Assembly (NCBI RefSeq): GCF_033807575.1
Contig: NC_084725.1
Coordinates: forward strand, 7,785,001 to 7,849,000
DNA length: 64,000 nucleotides
Reading direction: 5' to 3'
DNA from: Cydia pomonella
Lineage: Eukaryota > Arthropoda > Insecta > Lepidoptera > Tortricidae
This document shows positions 1 to 13,104 of this stretch, in pieces; the stretch's first letter is position 1; every line of letters starts with the position of its first letter. The notes beneath the pieces were generated by a model, which was not told the origin of the DNA, did no database searches, and saw only the letters and a list, made by a program, of their open reading frames with translations. The position numbers and the translations under genes were made by a program.

Positions 1-534
1 CATGTGTACAATTTTATATCGAGCAATGAAGTTTAAATAAGTAACAAATACATAAATAATTTTATTACTCATACTGAGGTAGTATATCAGCAGACATATG
101 AAGTCTCGAAAGTTAAGTATTTATTAAATTCTCCACAGAAATGTTACAAGGAGTCACGTCCTCGACAATTAACACGTAACATTCACACTTTGATGGACGT
201 AATACGTTTTAGGCTAATGTCTTTAGAGCCAGTTCGTAATTAACTTAGTGCTACGATCACGTTGCATGTGTGTATGCCTATAGACATTAGGCCAAGTCCC
301 ATTTAATTTGGTAACCCAACTCCCGCAATTCATTAAATTGGTGCCTACATAGAATCGTACTAAGCAAACTCTCTGTGCCTGTTCTACCGTAATGTTCTGA
401 AGTACTTTTTGAATTAGTACCACCGTTTTTATCACTGAACCTCCCGGCAAACAAACAAAGCTCATCCTCACTTCCTCGACACGTGGCAAACCTAGAACAA
501 GCGGGCATCTTGCTCATTTTTTCCCAGAACGTGC

Positions 535-735
535 AAATTATGGAATGAGCTACTTTCTGAAGTGTTTCCCTTGCGCTATGACTATGACATAGGGTTCTTC
601 AAGAAGCAGGTATTTAGGGTTCTCAAAGGTTGGCAACGCGTAAGTGGCTCCTCTGATGTTGCTTAAATGTCAATGGGCGGCGATGACCGATTCCCATCAG
701 GCGGCTCGTTTTCTGCCTATTACACAAAAAACTCT
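535..735 (+). mobile_element. LINE 3'-end remnant
   Basis: From 541 the frame reads WNELLSEVFPLRYDYDIGFF and stops at 664-666, followed by CAATGGGCGGCGATGACCG...CATCAGGCGG...CCTATTACACAAAAAA. This is the usual end of a lepidopteran LINE reverse transcriptase plus its short 3' tail ending in an A-run. Only the last 40 codons remain. Confidence 0.6.
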
Positions 736-1654
736 TCACAGTGTGCTAATTTGCAGTGACCATTAAACGGAAAGAATTTAAATATTTAAACAATTTAACA
801 AGGCGTCAGTTAAGGCAGTGCATTTAGTACATGTGCAGATATTTCCGAGATCTTCGTCAAATCTTTTAGGTTTGTCCTTGAAGTACTGTCACAATTTGAG
901 CGCCACCTATTTTACTGCTAAAAATATTCACGTTTTGCAGCTAATGAAACTGAAAGAATAGCAATTTTCGACAAACTAATAACGCTGTATTATTAGTTTA
1001 TTTTTATGTCCTTAAAAGTGCTCGAAAGTATAAAAATACGTCTTTCTGAATTCAAACATTTTTTTAGAAAAAAACTGAGAGTAAAACGTCAATCTTAAGT
1101 TTGTGATAACTAAACTACAGTTATTACTTATTAATCTTATTATAAATACCTAAAAAAGTAAGAATTCGTATAGCCCCACCTAAGTGTATTGTTCGATCTA
1201 CAAGCTCGGGTTATATTGACATTGTAGATCGATAAGATAATCCCTATAATCGATAAGGTAAACAGTCAACCATCATTACCAACTTTACCGAGTATTTAGG
1301 CGGCGTCGATATGCGATAACATTGTGACTATTGTGTTAGTTCACTTCTAATTCCGTTCCACGTGGCTTTTGATGCTTGCATTAAAATACCATGAAAGGCT
1401 ATCGTCAGCGTGGATATCAGAGGAATACTTAATGTATAATAAATATTACAGGATTAATTAACATACGTTATAATGAAATAGGAAAACGTTTAAACTCTCT
1501 AACGTTTGAAAAGCTCAGAATTATTAGTTCTATTTTTTTGTTAAAAGTAGGTAGACATATATAAAACAAAAGCATTTTGTTAATTATCCATACTGATAAG
1601 TAGACAATGATGATACGTTATTGGCGATTAAAAGAGCTACTCGTAACATTAATC

Positions 1655-1815
1655 TTATGTACAAGACTGATACTTTATTTAAAACCAATGCTATATCTAT
1701 TCTAGTATTTTTAGCCTTTAGATATCGATTCCAACTTTAAGGAAAGACTCTACACATATTTAAAATCGCTTAAGAAACATCACTTATTCGAAATTGGAAG
1801 TATTAGATTAGGGAA
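1655..1815. repeat. Diverged local duplicate, copy 1
   Basis: Shares the core AGATATCGATTCCAACT and flanking similarity (CTATTCTAGTATTTTTAG upstream; AAGGAAAGACT downstream) with 3018-3190. Nothing else is recognisable in it. Confidence 0.6.
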
Positions 1816-3017
1816 TACTCCAGATTTGAAGAATGAAGAATTTGTATAGCAAGAACCGGGAATTTTCGGTCTGACTTTGTATAGAAAATCTGCCCCGTGA
1901 CCCGTGTGCACACGCTAGGGGCCGTCCATTAACCACGTTATACTAAAATAGGGACCCCTTACGAATCAGGTATCTAAGGCGGCGGCGGCGGCGTATTGTG
2001 TCAACGGGAAACCCGGCGTGGTAATCTCTGCAATCATAATTTTAGAAAAAAAAAAAAGGATTAAGATCCAAATCTGCAAACCCGACCTATCAAACCAGGT
2101 GTATCGGACACTTAATTATTCAAATATGACAGGCATATTGTCCGACTAATTGGTTAATACTGGCCGTTCTAATTGAATCAGCTGCAGCTGCGAGATTATC
2201 ATTGATCCCGGAACTTTGGCCGGATACCACAATTAGTGTTCATGTACCGTGTTCAGTTAGTCCGTTAGGGTTTGGGCGAAAGTTGGCCTTTGAATATATA
2301 ACAAAGATTTCTGTCTACAGTAGCACTGTGTCTACAGTAGAACCCGATTTATCGATTCTATTTTAAGATATTTTGCCTGTGACACGAAGACCTTGAAGGA
2401 AAAGTAAACCTATATGGTAACATACCTGGATAATTTCATCATGCTTGATTTAACCCTACTGTTAGACTCCGTTGCTTGAACTAGGTACCTGACTAAGAAA
2501 GTACAATGTAGCTCTTCTTTTAAGTATAATATCTGAGATGTGTAAACTAGTACTAAAGAGAGGAACTATTAAACTATCATAGGTTATTGTTGTCTACAGA
2601 AGACAGAATGATAATGTATAAGTAATAGTCTTAGTAGGGGTTGTTATTTTAAAGCTGATAGACTTGGGTCTGCCTAAGTCATGCAGACCCTTGACTGCTT
2701 ATTTAATATTCATGTTGGTTTAGGACCGACCCGACCCTAGGCTCCAGCTTTCTTTGGTTATAAGACTAAATGTTAATACCTAAACTCAAGAACTAAATTA
2801 ATTTAAACTAAAAGTTATATAACAGATGTTCAATGTGGATTCAATTTTCTCATAGAAAAATCGAATATAAAACTTAAGAGCTTAATCTTTAATCATTAAA
2901 CACTCTTCTTTTGTGTCTGCTATTCAATTTACAAATTTATATTATATTTATAGTCGGTTTTATTGACTTTCATATCATAAAACAATTATTTGCATGAACA
3001 TAACTCATCAAGAGCTG

Positions 3018-3190
3018 ACATTATACTTATGTACGAAGGCCACTTTATGTAAAACACACGCTGTACCTATTCTTGTATTTTTAGTGACTAGATATCGATT
3101 CCAACTCCAAAGGAAACACTTCAATATACACTTAAATTGGAACTTGGTACCCTTGAACGAAAATGCGCCATTCTTGGCCTAGATTTATTT
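3018..3190. repeat. Diverged local duplicate, copy 2
   Basis: Second copy of the 1655-1815 sequence about 1.36 kb further on, in the same orientation. The small ORF over it has no counterpart in copy 1 and is probably not coding. Confidence 0.6.
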
Positions 3191-3598
3191 AACTCCAAAT
3201 TTTATAGTAAACGAACGTTTTATAACCAATTTACTTCAAATTGAATCGTAGGAGCTCAAAGCTAATAGTTAAATGCAGATATACTAACCTTCAGGTTGAA
3301 TTACTTTAAGAATTAAGCCAAATCCGGCTTGAGAAATATAGTGGTATGGTAATTTAATGTCATTTTTGTAATGGGTACTTGAGATCACGTACTGGCAGAG
3401 AAAGTAAAGATGTGGATAATATGAGTCTAAATTGCTTTCTTTTGAACGTCTTGTTCAGTTAGACGTAAAAGTTTCACATTGTCGTCGGATCCAGTATAGT
3501 CTTTAAGATTCCGTTTCTTCATTTTTGTCTTATAACTCTTTAAGCGGATCCTGGGCTGCGAAGAAGCAGCTGAGGATCTAAGATAAACGCTAAGACAA

Positions 3599-3628
3599 GA
3601 GAGACAGAGAGAGAGAGAGAGAGAGAAA
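3599..3628. repeat. (GA)n microsatellite
   Basis: An uninterrupted GAGA run follows two imperfect GAGACA units. Confidence 0.85.
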
Positions 3629-3649
3629 AGGGCTGCTTTAGGGAAACTC

Positions 3650-6300
3650 ACTAACTGTTAAAATACTTAGTACTAAATATCAATAGTATCTGCAAGTCTC
3701 GAATACTTTCCATGTATCTCTACAGTTTGCGTTCAAAAGTATCTGCCACAGTGTAATTCTAATCGTTCTACATATAGAGACAAATCTGTTTTTGGCATTA
3801 GAATGGTAGATAGGGTTGCCAAACGCTCCGTATATACGGTCCCCGTATTGAAGGTCCCGTATTTGTACCTGTCCCGTTTTTGTTCCGTATACCGAATCCG
3901 CTGTAGAATACCTAGAGAAATGATACCTAGATACCTAGAGTCATCTTTGTGTAACCAGTTTGTTTCCCTATGTACTTGTAACTAAACAAAGGCATAACAG
4001 AGCAAAGCTATTTATGTATTTGCGCCAACCCCCCCGTAACGCCATTACTATCCCATTGTTCCGTATCACTTCCGAATAATTATGGTAAACTTATAGATAG
4101 TAGATCCTTTTGTCGCATAGTCTGATAAATAACGTTACTTTTGATGCTGACTGTTTGTTAACGAACGTAGCCGCCGCCATACAATCGATGTTAGAGTTAA
4201 ATAACGTGAAATATGACAGCACACCATCCTATTGCAAGTAAACATTTTATATCAATACGAAATTATTCATTGTACACAGTTTTTTTACAGCTCCTCTAAC
4301 CAACTTCATTGTTTAAAGTACGCTCAAATTAAATGAATCAAGATATAATCAGTGTGCAGTGCATAACCGTGCAGCTGCATTTATGACCGAGCAACACGAT
4401 CGCTTGATATCCAGGGTTTGGTTCTAATCGCTCTCAGAACATGAACGAATCGAAGGCTCAGGTTATCCAGTATCAGTGTGCTCTTCGATATACTATTCTT
4501 ACGGGTCATGGGGTCACGTTACGCTAGTTTGTTTGAGAACCCGATTCGCTTGCACTTTGTGAATGCGCAAGGTGTGATTGTAATGCAATCCGTTATGTAC
4601 CATTGTGGATATGTGATTATATTGTTGTTTGAACACCTATTCTGTACATCTGATATTCAAAGTCAGTTGGGTTGCCAGATATCACGAATTTTTTTGGCAA
4701 TTTAAATTCATATTTTAGCGTCTGTCTGGAAGGTTGCGTTTTCTGTTACAAAAAAAAACTCTAATCTATCCATATCTGGTTACCGACTTTAGTAAGTAGT
4801 AGTCGAGGGTGGAGGTACTGGACGTAGTCCTCGTACATATAAGCAAATCTCATGTTTGAAATTACTATATCTAGCCATTCTAGACGTACTTATGTTCATT
4901 ATTTATTTAAGGTATTTCTAACTATACTATTTACAAACACTGACTGACACACTGACTGTACATTGTTACTTTCCTTTCCACTGAGGCTGTTAACATGAAA
5001 ATTGGTTCTAAAAATGCGTAATGTTGTTTTGGAACTCATGGATTACTCTTTTTTGTTCAAAATAACTACAAATCAAAAATCAATATCTATAATATCCGCC
5101 ATCACGAGCATGCACGGCCGTCCGCTCAGTGCTCAGCATTCTGTTGAGATTGTTTAAGACACCTTATCCACTTTTCTACTGTACAAGATTTAGGTTGGGG
5201 TCTCTTTACTTTTGAATTTCTTTACAGTTTAATGCAGATGTGACAGCCACAGGCCTTACGCTCACACTGAAGCTCAAACAATCAAACTGTAAAAACTCTC
5301 ACATACGAACCTAATAATAGCATTTTTCTCTAACTAGGTCAATTACTGGCAGTGGAGCCATCCATTTTACGCGCTCATTATGCTAAGAGCATATGCCGGC
5401 TGTTTCGATCGCGAAAGTATAGTGCATGGACTGTGTTCGCATTGCAAACAGGAAAGTCGAACGCTCACAGGAGGCAGTGTAACTGTGACCTCATGATTGA
5501 ACAGGCCGAGTTGTATGGATGATTGAACTGCTTCTCTTGTAATGCCAAATTCTTGAAATAAATATATATATATTTTTTAATTTTAATACTAACGGTATGA
5601 AATGTCCAATGTAAAGTAAATCCTAATTGGCTCAATAATTAAAGTCCGTGTCTGTTCTATTGCTGAGAGCAGACTTGTGTTGCGGAAAGTTTCAGCCATG
5701 TTTGATTAGGACTTTCGAAATAGATTGCGTATGATAATCACTGTACAATAATTACTTAATGCACACGATGGCAAAAAATACTTTAAAGTTAATAGCCCTA
5801 ATGTCGTTACTACCGTTGCTCTAATAGCAGGCTGTGACATAAACACGCTTAGGTTAGGGCTCTTTTATGGATCGTATTATAATATAAATACTGACAGTAA
5901 AATTACAGTTGCTGCTGTCTGTCTATTTATTGCTTTTTTATGGGTTTGCCGGAAATTCAAACTGCTGAATGTTTGGACTAAGCACGAAGCTATAGCAGAG
6001 ATAAGGAATATAAGGTTAACTTTAAATTGGCGTAATTTTGAAAATGGCAAATATTTGTAAAACCAGAAGCACTGAATAGTTTAGCAACAATTACGCTACT
6101 GCAACGCATACCAAGGTTCTATTTTAATAGATATTTGCCATTTTGAATATTACTTCGCTTTCGAAAATTATAAAAACAAGTTTGTAAAATTTTACCATGT
6201 AATAAAAAAGGATGCGGTTGAGGATGTCTATCATTTCAATTTTATATTGGAACGAATTTACAATTTAGGGTTCATTTTAAATAAAATAAATATGCGTTCC
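3650..6300. other. No gene seen
   Basis: AT-rich DNA without splice-flanked open frames, RNA genes or recognised repeats. Small ORFs here (for example at 3803 and 4478) show no domain or codon signature. Confidence 0.5.
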
Positions 6301-6320
6301 TTCTAATAAGACACGTACGC

Positions 6321-6443
6321 GAATTCGTCCACGGAAGCGCTGTGAAGTTGTGGAACGAGTTGCCCCTGTCGCTCAAACAGTCCCAGTCTGTAGCGTCACT
6401 CAAGGCTAATCTGAAGAAGTTTTTGCTTTCAAACCAAGCGTGA
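6321..6443 (+). mobile_element. LINE reverse transcriptase C-terminal remnant
   Basis: The frame reads EFVHGSAVKLWNELPLSLKQ and ends with a TGA at 6441. 'AxxLWNxLPLSL' with a basic helix after it is the hallmark C-terminus of CR1/jockey-type reverse transcriptases. No upstream ORF is preserved. Confidence 0.75.
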
Positions 6444-6671
6444 TTTGGTTAAGAGGGAGCAATAGCTTTGCGATCCTAACGAAATAACGGTACTGATTCC
6501 ATGAAATACCATTTCGGGAGAAAACGGTTTCCACTAACTATATCGTAACAAATCACTTTGATTTTGATGTCGATCGCTTCAGCATAATATATTCTAGATT
6601 TATAGGTTTCGCGTTTTTTGATTTTTTTTTTTGTTTTGCAAATTTTGAAAAAAAAAGGGTAACCTACAAAT

Positions 6672-7726
6672 TAGGGAATGCAAAAACCGGAGGTTTTTCA
6701 AACCCGGTTTTTTCTTCGGTTTTACCAAAAAAAAAACCGAAACCGGTTAAAACCGGTTTCGGTTTTTAGTATCAACAATTCTTAAATTCATAGCCATGGA
6801 ATAAAAAAAAGATTGCTTCACGTGTAAAAACGAATGCTAGTATAGTATATACACGATTTTATCACGAAATTAAAGACAGAATATCTGACTATTTTATTAT
6901 TTTTATTGTATTGTATGGGAATTGTCAAATGACTTAATGTTATTTGTAACTACGAATAGGAACAAAACAATTTTATTAAATTATTTTTTTGGTTTGTTGG
7001 TTAGACACCGATGGGATAGGTCATTTTTTCTTAAATATATGACAATATCAATTTGTAATTTAATGTTATGTGTCTTAAATCAAATGGCCCAATCCGAAAT
7101 CTTGCTCTAAGTTTTTCGGTGTCTTCTAGTATATTAAAAACTGATGGTGTTAGCTTAAACTGGGAAAACACAGGTAGTCAAGTAATTCCATTCTTTAGGG
7201 TTTGAATTACCCTTTCCTATTGGTGCGAAAGAGACAAAAAAGGTTGTCGGTAAGTCGTTATCACCGAACCAACAAAAGACTAAAGCTGCCATTGATATAA
7301 TTGATTACGTGGAATTTTTCTACAGCGCATCGCATAATAAAATTATAAATAAGACCTTTTATACCCATTTTTATTAAAAAGTACTACTATACAATTCGTA
7401 CACTAGCACGGATGTCCTGCCACTGCCAGTACTTTAAATTATTTAAATCTTTCGTATTTTTGTATTTTGTACCGTAAAAATTCATTTAGCGTTACAAATG
7501 ATCAAACTAACACAACACCACATTATTTGATTTGATGTCGATTCAACCGGTTTAGGACCGATTTATACCCTTATAATGAATAAAACATGCAACTTAGGTA
7601 TAAAAAAAACCGAATAAAACCGAAACCGGTTTTTTCAAATTTTAAAAACCCGGTTTTGGGTTTCCGTCAAAAAACCGGTTTTAACCGGTTTTTTCGGTTT
7701 CGGTTAAAACCGGTTTGCATTCCCTA
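6672..7726. mobile_element. Non-autonomous hAT-superfamily DNA transposon, complete
   Basis: The element runs from TAGGGAATGCAAAAACCGG to CCGGTTTGCATTCCCTA, inverted termini, and is flanked by a perfect 8-bp duplication CTACAAAT (6664-6671 and 7727-7734). An 8-bp target-site duplication with TAGGG-type ends is the hAT signature. The subterminal regions (6690-6770 and 7605-7720) are packed with AACCGGTTTT-type motifs in both orientations, which in hAT elements serve as transposase binding sites. The 1055-bp interior has no transposase ORF; the 62-codon ORF at 6922 has no recognised similarity. Confidence 0.9.
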
Positions 7727-7831
7727 CTACAAATCTACTTTTTCATTGTGTTAATAACAAACTAAAAATCTAATCTAATACTTCCCTCTAAGTGCTGATA
7801 TCTAATAATTTTTGTTGACACGTAATATAGG

Positions 7832-8195
7832 TACTTTTTTTTTTATACTACGTCGGTGGCAAACAAGCATACGGCCCGCCTGATGGTAAGCAGCCTCCGT
7901 AGCCTATGTAAACCTGCAACTCCAGAGGAGTTACATGCGCGTTGCCGACCCTAAACCCGCCCCCCCTCATTGAGCTCTGGCAACCTTACTCACCGGCAGG
8001 AACACAACACTATGAGTAGGGTTTAGTGTTATTTGGCTGCTGTTTTCTGTAAGGTGGAGGTACTTCTCCAGTTGGGCTCTGCTCTAGATCTGGAATGACA
8101 TCCACTGGCTGTGCCCTACCACACAAAGCGAGATGACATTCACAATGCCCGGTATGTCTCTTTTGGACGTAGTTTAAGGACGTACCCGGGTCCAT
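7832..8195 (-). repeat. Interspersed repeat family A, copy 1
   Basis: One end is TTTATACTACGTCGGTGGCA...CATACGGCCCGCCTGATGG, the other ACCCGGGTCCA. It shares both boundaries with the reverse-oriented copy at 52090-52457 and part of its length with 29402-29640. The - strand holds a 61-codon ORF (8195-8010) also present in the 52 kb copy: both start MDPGTSLNY and end DLEQSPTGEVPPP...PYS. Class unknown. Confidence 0.75.
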
Positions 8196-8199
8196 TGTT

Positions 8200-10725
8200 C
8201 ATTTAGTATTTATTTATGTACGTTAGTATTTATTTTATGTTATATTATTATTTATGTATTTTATTTACTTTTGGATAATAAGGTTAGTTTACTTTTAAAA
8301 TATTATTGTGCATTCCGTAAGTTTGTATAAGTATTTAATTTGAATTCTCCCCTCGTCTACTCGAAGTTAGTTAACCTTATAGGGATAAGTTCGCCTGTGT
8401 ACCTCTATTTCAGTAAATTAAAAATGTCAACTTGTGTTGTGTACAATAAAATGATTGGGTGCCGTTCAATTTTAATACAAACTTTTAGCATAATTTCATT
8501 TAACTACTATGGAAACTCATAATAAACATTATGCATAAAAACAAACCACAGAATGTTGTTTGTCATACTAATTAAATTACAGAATACTGTATAGCCATAA
8601 AAACATTCTTCATAACAATCCTCAGGAATAATTTTACTTCTAATAACATTCATTTCATATTATGATTAAAATGTAGAACTAAATTTTAATGAATTATCAG
8701 GTGGCATAATTTTCTATGACATATTAAATTATACAAAATCTACTCATTGAACTTTAAGGCTGGTTAGGTACGACGACGAGCGAAGCGAGGAGGAGTGTTA
8801 GGTAGAACTGTGACCATATGGACAGAACCAATTTTTTTAAATACCTATTAGCTTTCCTTTTTAAGAGGTAACAAAATAAATCAGAAAGATATAGAAGAAA
8901 ACAACATTTTTATTCATAGATAAGTTTATTTTGATGCAATTTAATTATGTATATAATCTGATAATGAGTTTTACCTACTTATTTTAATTGTAAATTTGAA
9001 GCAATGGCTCGCAAAAATTCACATTCGGAGTATTGATTTTTATTGGACAATAAGTATAGTGTCAATCGTTCATTTTCACTAGGCGTTTATAACCTTCAAT
9101 ATTATGATATTAGTTTTGATGCATGAAAACCCTTCTGAATAATAAATTGTATAAAAAATAAACATTATGCTGGTTGCCTGTTATGAAAATGCATTATTAT
9201 GCTAGTTAATTATTATTACTTTCGACATTATGCAATTTGTTTTTATTTCACTTATTTTTATACCGAATCATCATTTCTGCAATTCAAAATTATGCAATTC
9301 AAATTATGCTAAATGAATATTCGCAAAAAGTTGTTATTAAAAACATTACACACCCAAAATGATTAGATACTACTACTACTACTAAACACAGTAAATGACT
9401 TGGATCGATTCGATTATAGTATCCGTTACAAAACGCATTAAATTCTCACGACTAACTGCCATAAATAACCCAGGGATATTTTAAATAGTCGCTCTGTTTT
9501 AGAATACTAAGAAGCCATCAAGCCAGGATATATCTAATCAATATAATATGCCTTAGATTAGTCTGAAATGGATATAAAGTCCATAAATTGATAATCAGGA
9601 TATTCCCAAAAGTCGATTCTCAAACTCTTGTTATAAACTTATCTAGGTTTATCCATCGTTCCCAAGAAGAGATAGTTGTTTGCATAACCTTTTACTGACA
9701 TTGCTGACAATCCCCGTATGATTATGTATAGCTAGTTGAGAAATCGTAAATTACAATCATGGCAGTCCAGAATCATCACCGCCGTTTTACCGCCGACTAA
9801 TTTGTCAAATCTAACCTAATAACATGATAATACGAGTCAACGCACACGTCTTCGTGAATGACACGATCTACATATAGATGCGTCTTCTTTGTGGAAAAAT
9901 CCAAAAAAATGGTTTAGGCCCTCCACTACTGCAGATTTCTACTTTTCAGTGTGCATTCACCATGTTATACATGTTACAATACATCTGTACTAGCAGTCTG
10001 TTTTCTAGCACTTTCCAATTCCAGACACTACTAAATTCGTTCTCACCGAACCACATACACACCAATTTAGTCCGTATCAGTAAGGACCCTACTTCCTAAC
10101 TTGACCGCTATCAGATAATTCGGCTTTGCCCTTGATTTGTCACAACTCCTGTCGGATCTGTTCCGGATGTCACTTAGCTAAACGGCGAACGTACCTACTA
10201 TGTAATACTAACATCACTCTTAACCATTGGTAGACTTTATGCCTCTGTAATAGAGTCCATGAATAATCACTGAATTGTTTGGACGATGGTACGCGACATG
10301 CCTCTATAATTACGTGTAATAAGGTCGTGTATGAATAAAAATTCGGCGATCGTGACTTTCTTTCACGATCGGAAACAAAAGAAAATTGTAAGGACCGCTA
10401 TTATGACAAAGACATAATCTGAATCTTAAACGCATAGTTGTAAGGAAATATTCAATGTGGGCTTTGTGAGGATAAAATAAAAGGGACAGAAAGAATGTTA
10501 AACGATTTATAACAAAGTTTCGTTCCTTTTGTTAGACATGTGGAGCAGTGATGTTCTTTTAGGGAACGAGAAACAAGTTCTAACATTTTTTCGTTACTTT
10601 GTTAACTAATAACTAGATTTGACCGGGTATATACGACTTAAAAATAAAATATTCTTTTGTAACGTAGTAGTGTTGTCGAAAAATATTATGTGAAGTTTGT
10701 AGACTTATACCTAATATTAGTCTGT
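8200..10725. other. No gene seen
   Basis: Very AT-rich (many ATTATG/TTATGC runs at 8.5-9.3 kb), with a short (TAC)n at about 9370. No supported coding or RNA feature. Confidence 0.5.
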
Positions 10726-10870
10726 TAGATAGATAGATAGAATACTCTTTATTGACACACCTCAGTAAAAAGATACAAGAAAAATAAACAATTGATTAAA
10801 TGAGCAGGAAACAGGCGGTCTTATCGCTAAAAGGCGATCTCTTCCAGACAACCTTTGATATCATCTACTA
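10725..10870 (-). mobile_element. LINE 3'-tail fragment
   Basis: The GATAGATAGATAG microsatellite end, ACTCTTTATTG...CACACCTCA, and GGCGGTCTTATCGCTAAAAG with CGATCTCTTCCAGACAA recur at 36172-36297 in the same orientation. This is a 3' end of a lepidopteran LINE inserted in reverse. Confidence 0.7.
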
Positions 10871-12085
10871 AGTTGAAAATCTCTATGTAGTTGCATCTTT
10901 AAATAAAAAGAAGTCCTAGTTTGAGATTCCGTTTCAACTGGTTTCAGAGTAGACTTATCTTAACGAACTGAATTTATGTCACTATTACCATTTACTACAT
11001 TGCGTCACATATGAATATCGATAGCTACTATCGGTACCAACCGTCAACAAGTGGGTCAATTAGAACAAATTAATCTTTGGACGTAAATATGTTGCGACGG
11101 GAAGCAAGGGCAAAGATCAGAAGGCATTGGACCCTAATAATTGTTATTTTATCTTTCCGGTATGTCTGTGATTGGCATGCCAATAAACTAACCATTTTTT
11201 TACGATTATTATACGATTTCAGACGATCTAAATGTATACTCGGCAGATAATCTCTAATTAATGAGTAATTTAATGCGGAATTATCCGTCGTCCGCCCATT
11301 TAAACCTAATTTAGAATATACAGATACTTACAACATGTCCAGGCCAGTTAGCATCAATATTAGCGAATGAAACAACGTTCTAAAAGTGTCTGCCATCCTG
11401 AAATGATTATCCTAATATAAATACATCCCTGCACATCATAAAGTATCTGTTATGTTTAATTGTTCTACATAGATTTTTGTTAAGCTACTACAGAACGGTA
11501 GATACTTTCCACTTTTAGTTTGATCCGTTACTTTTGATGCTTACTGTCCCTGACATGGTTATGTTTATGAATACTTAAATCTCCATAGCATTTCATACAA
11601 TTGTTTCCGTTACCTATCGATATAGTGGAGTAAACAAAGTATGATTCATTTCCCTTCACGCCCCACAATGGTACCTTTTGCATTGACTTCTATTTTAAAC
11701 TGATGATTGGTAAACTGTGAACTGCTTAGTTTCCCGTGTTTATGAAATATGATATAGTGCAATCTAGTGAGAAATGGCCTTTAAAAGATGCGTGGATTAG
11801 ATGAATTAATAAATACCAATTTAATATTTATACATATTTTAGTAGAAATACGGGTTTGCGTGCCTCGAATTACTAAACGGTCTCGTTTGCACTCGTATTT
11901 CAATAAGTATACCGATGACGGTTTATCGAGTTTACGTTTTATTATACATAAAAACCTCTTTGTAGAATAATTATGGTTCGTATCAGGATTTTTTGAGCTT
12001 TGTGTAACATATTAAAATCAAAACAAATAAAGACATGAGAATGATGGACTGCAATGCAATTTTAATTGGTATTGGTATTGGTTGT
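10871..12085. other. No gene seen
   Basis: No repeats or exons recognised; the 60-codon ORF at 11788 lacks any supporting signal. Confidence 0.5.
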
Positions 12086-12090
12086 TGTTG

Positions 12091-12360
12091 ACGACCGGTT
12101 TGGCCTAGTGGGTAGTGACCCTGCCTACGAAGCTGATGGTCCCGGGTTCAAATCCTGGTAAGGGCATGTATTCGTGTGATGACCATGGATATTTGTTCCT
12201 GAGTCATGGGTGTTTTCTATGTATTTAAGTATTTATAAATATTTATATATTATATATATCGTTGTCTAAGTACCCTCAACACAAGCCTTATTGAGCTTAC
12301 TGTGGGACTTGGTCAATTTGTGTAATAATGTCCTATAATATTTATTTATTTATTTATTTT
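12091..12360 (+). mobile_element. tRNA-derived SINE
   Basis: The tRNA-like head carries an A box (GGCCTAGTGGGTAGTGACC) and a B box (GGGTTCAAATCCTGG). A conserved body follows (TCATGGGTGTTTTCTATG, GTTGTCTAAGTACCC, GCCTTATTGAGCTTACTGTG), with a (TTTA)n tail. The same family occurs at 25398-25668 (+) and in reverse at 31088, 32797 and 35207. Confidence 0.9.
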
Positions 12361-13104
12361 ATGTTGCAAACCGACCGTAGAATTGGCGTCAAGTTGCAGT
12401 GATAACGCAGTCCTCTCGACACGCATCCTATTTCTGTATAAGACAAGACATTAAAGTAGGTACTTAAACCTAATTTGTAACAAAAATGTATCCCAAAAAG
12501 AACATACACTTACCAAAAAGTAGGAACGATCCCCTAATTCATTTTGTTTTTACAGAAACTTAGACAGGCCCTGTCTCAGATTCTTTTATTGGCTTGTTTA
12601 TGTTGCCAACTTCACTTACAAAAGGACGGATTTAGGGTTAGGAAACAACGATAATACGGCCTTTTGCAACTAACTTGTTACTTCTCTTAAGAACTCCGGA
12701 ACTTTTCTTATAATAATATTTCATTATCATAGGTAAACTCCGGTTTCAAAATTTAGTGTAACAAAGGTGAGGAAAACAAGTTGAATCACTATATCTAACT
12801 TTGAGAACATTCTGGCTAAACGAGTAAGGTCAACCAGGGCAATTGCAACTATGGGACACGTGCAACTTCTCTAAAAATACAAGAGATAAGTACAGAGCTA
12901 GAGCCACTTTTACCATGGGCGAACTCTCTTTTATTACTGGCAAAAGTGTGCGATGATTCATCGCCGATGAATACAACTGGAATAGCCTAGACACACTTAT
13001 TGTATTTTTAGACTAGTTGTATATGTATAGTTGCAATTGCCCTAGCTGACCTAAATCACAAAATTTTACTTGAGTTCACGGACACTCAAAGTGTAGAAAT
13101 AATA

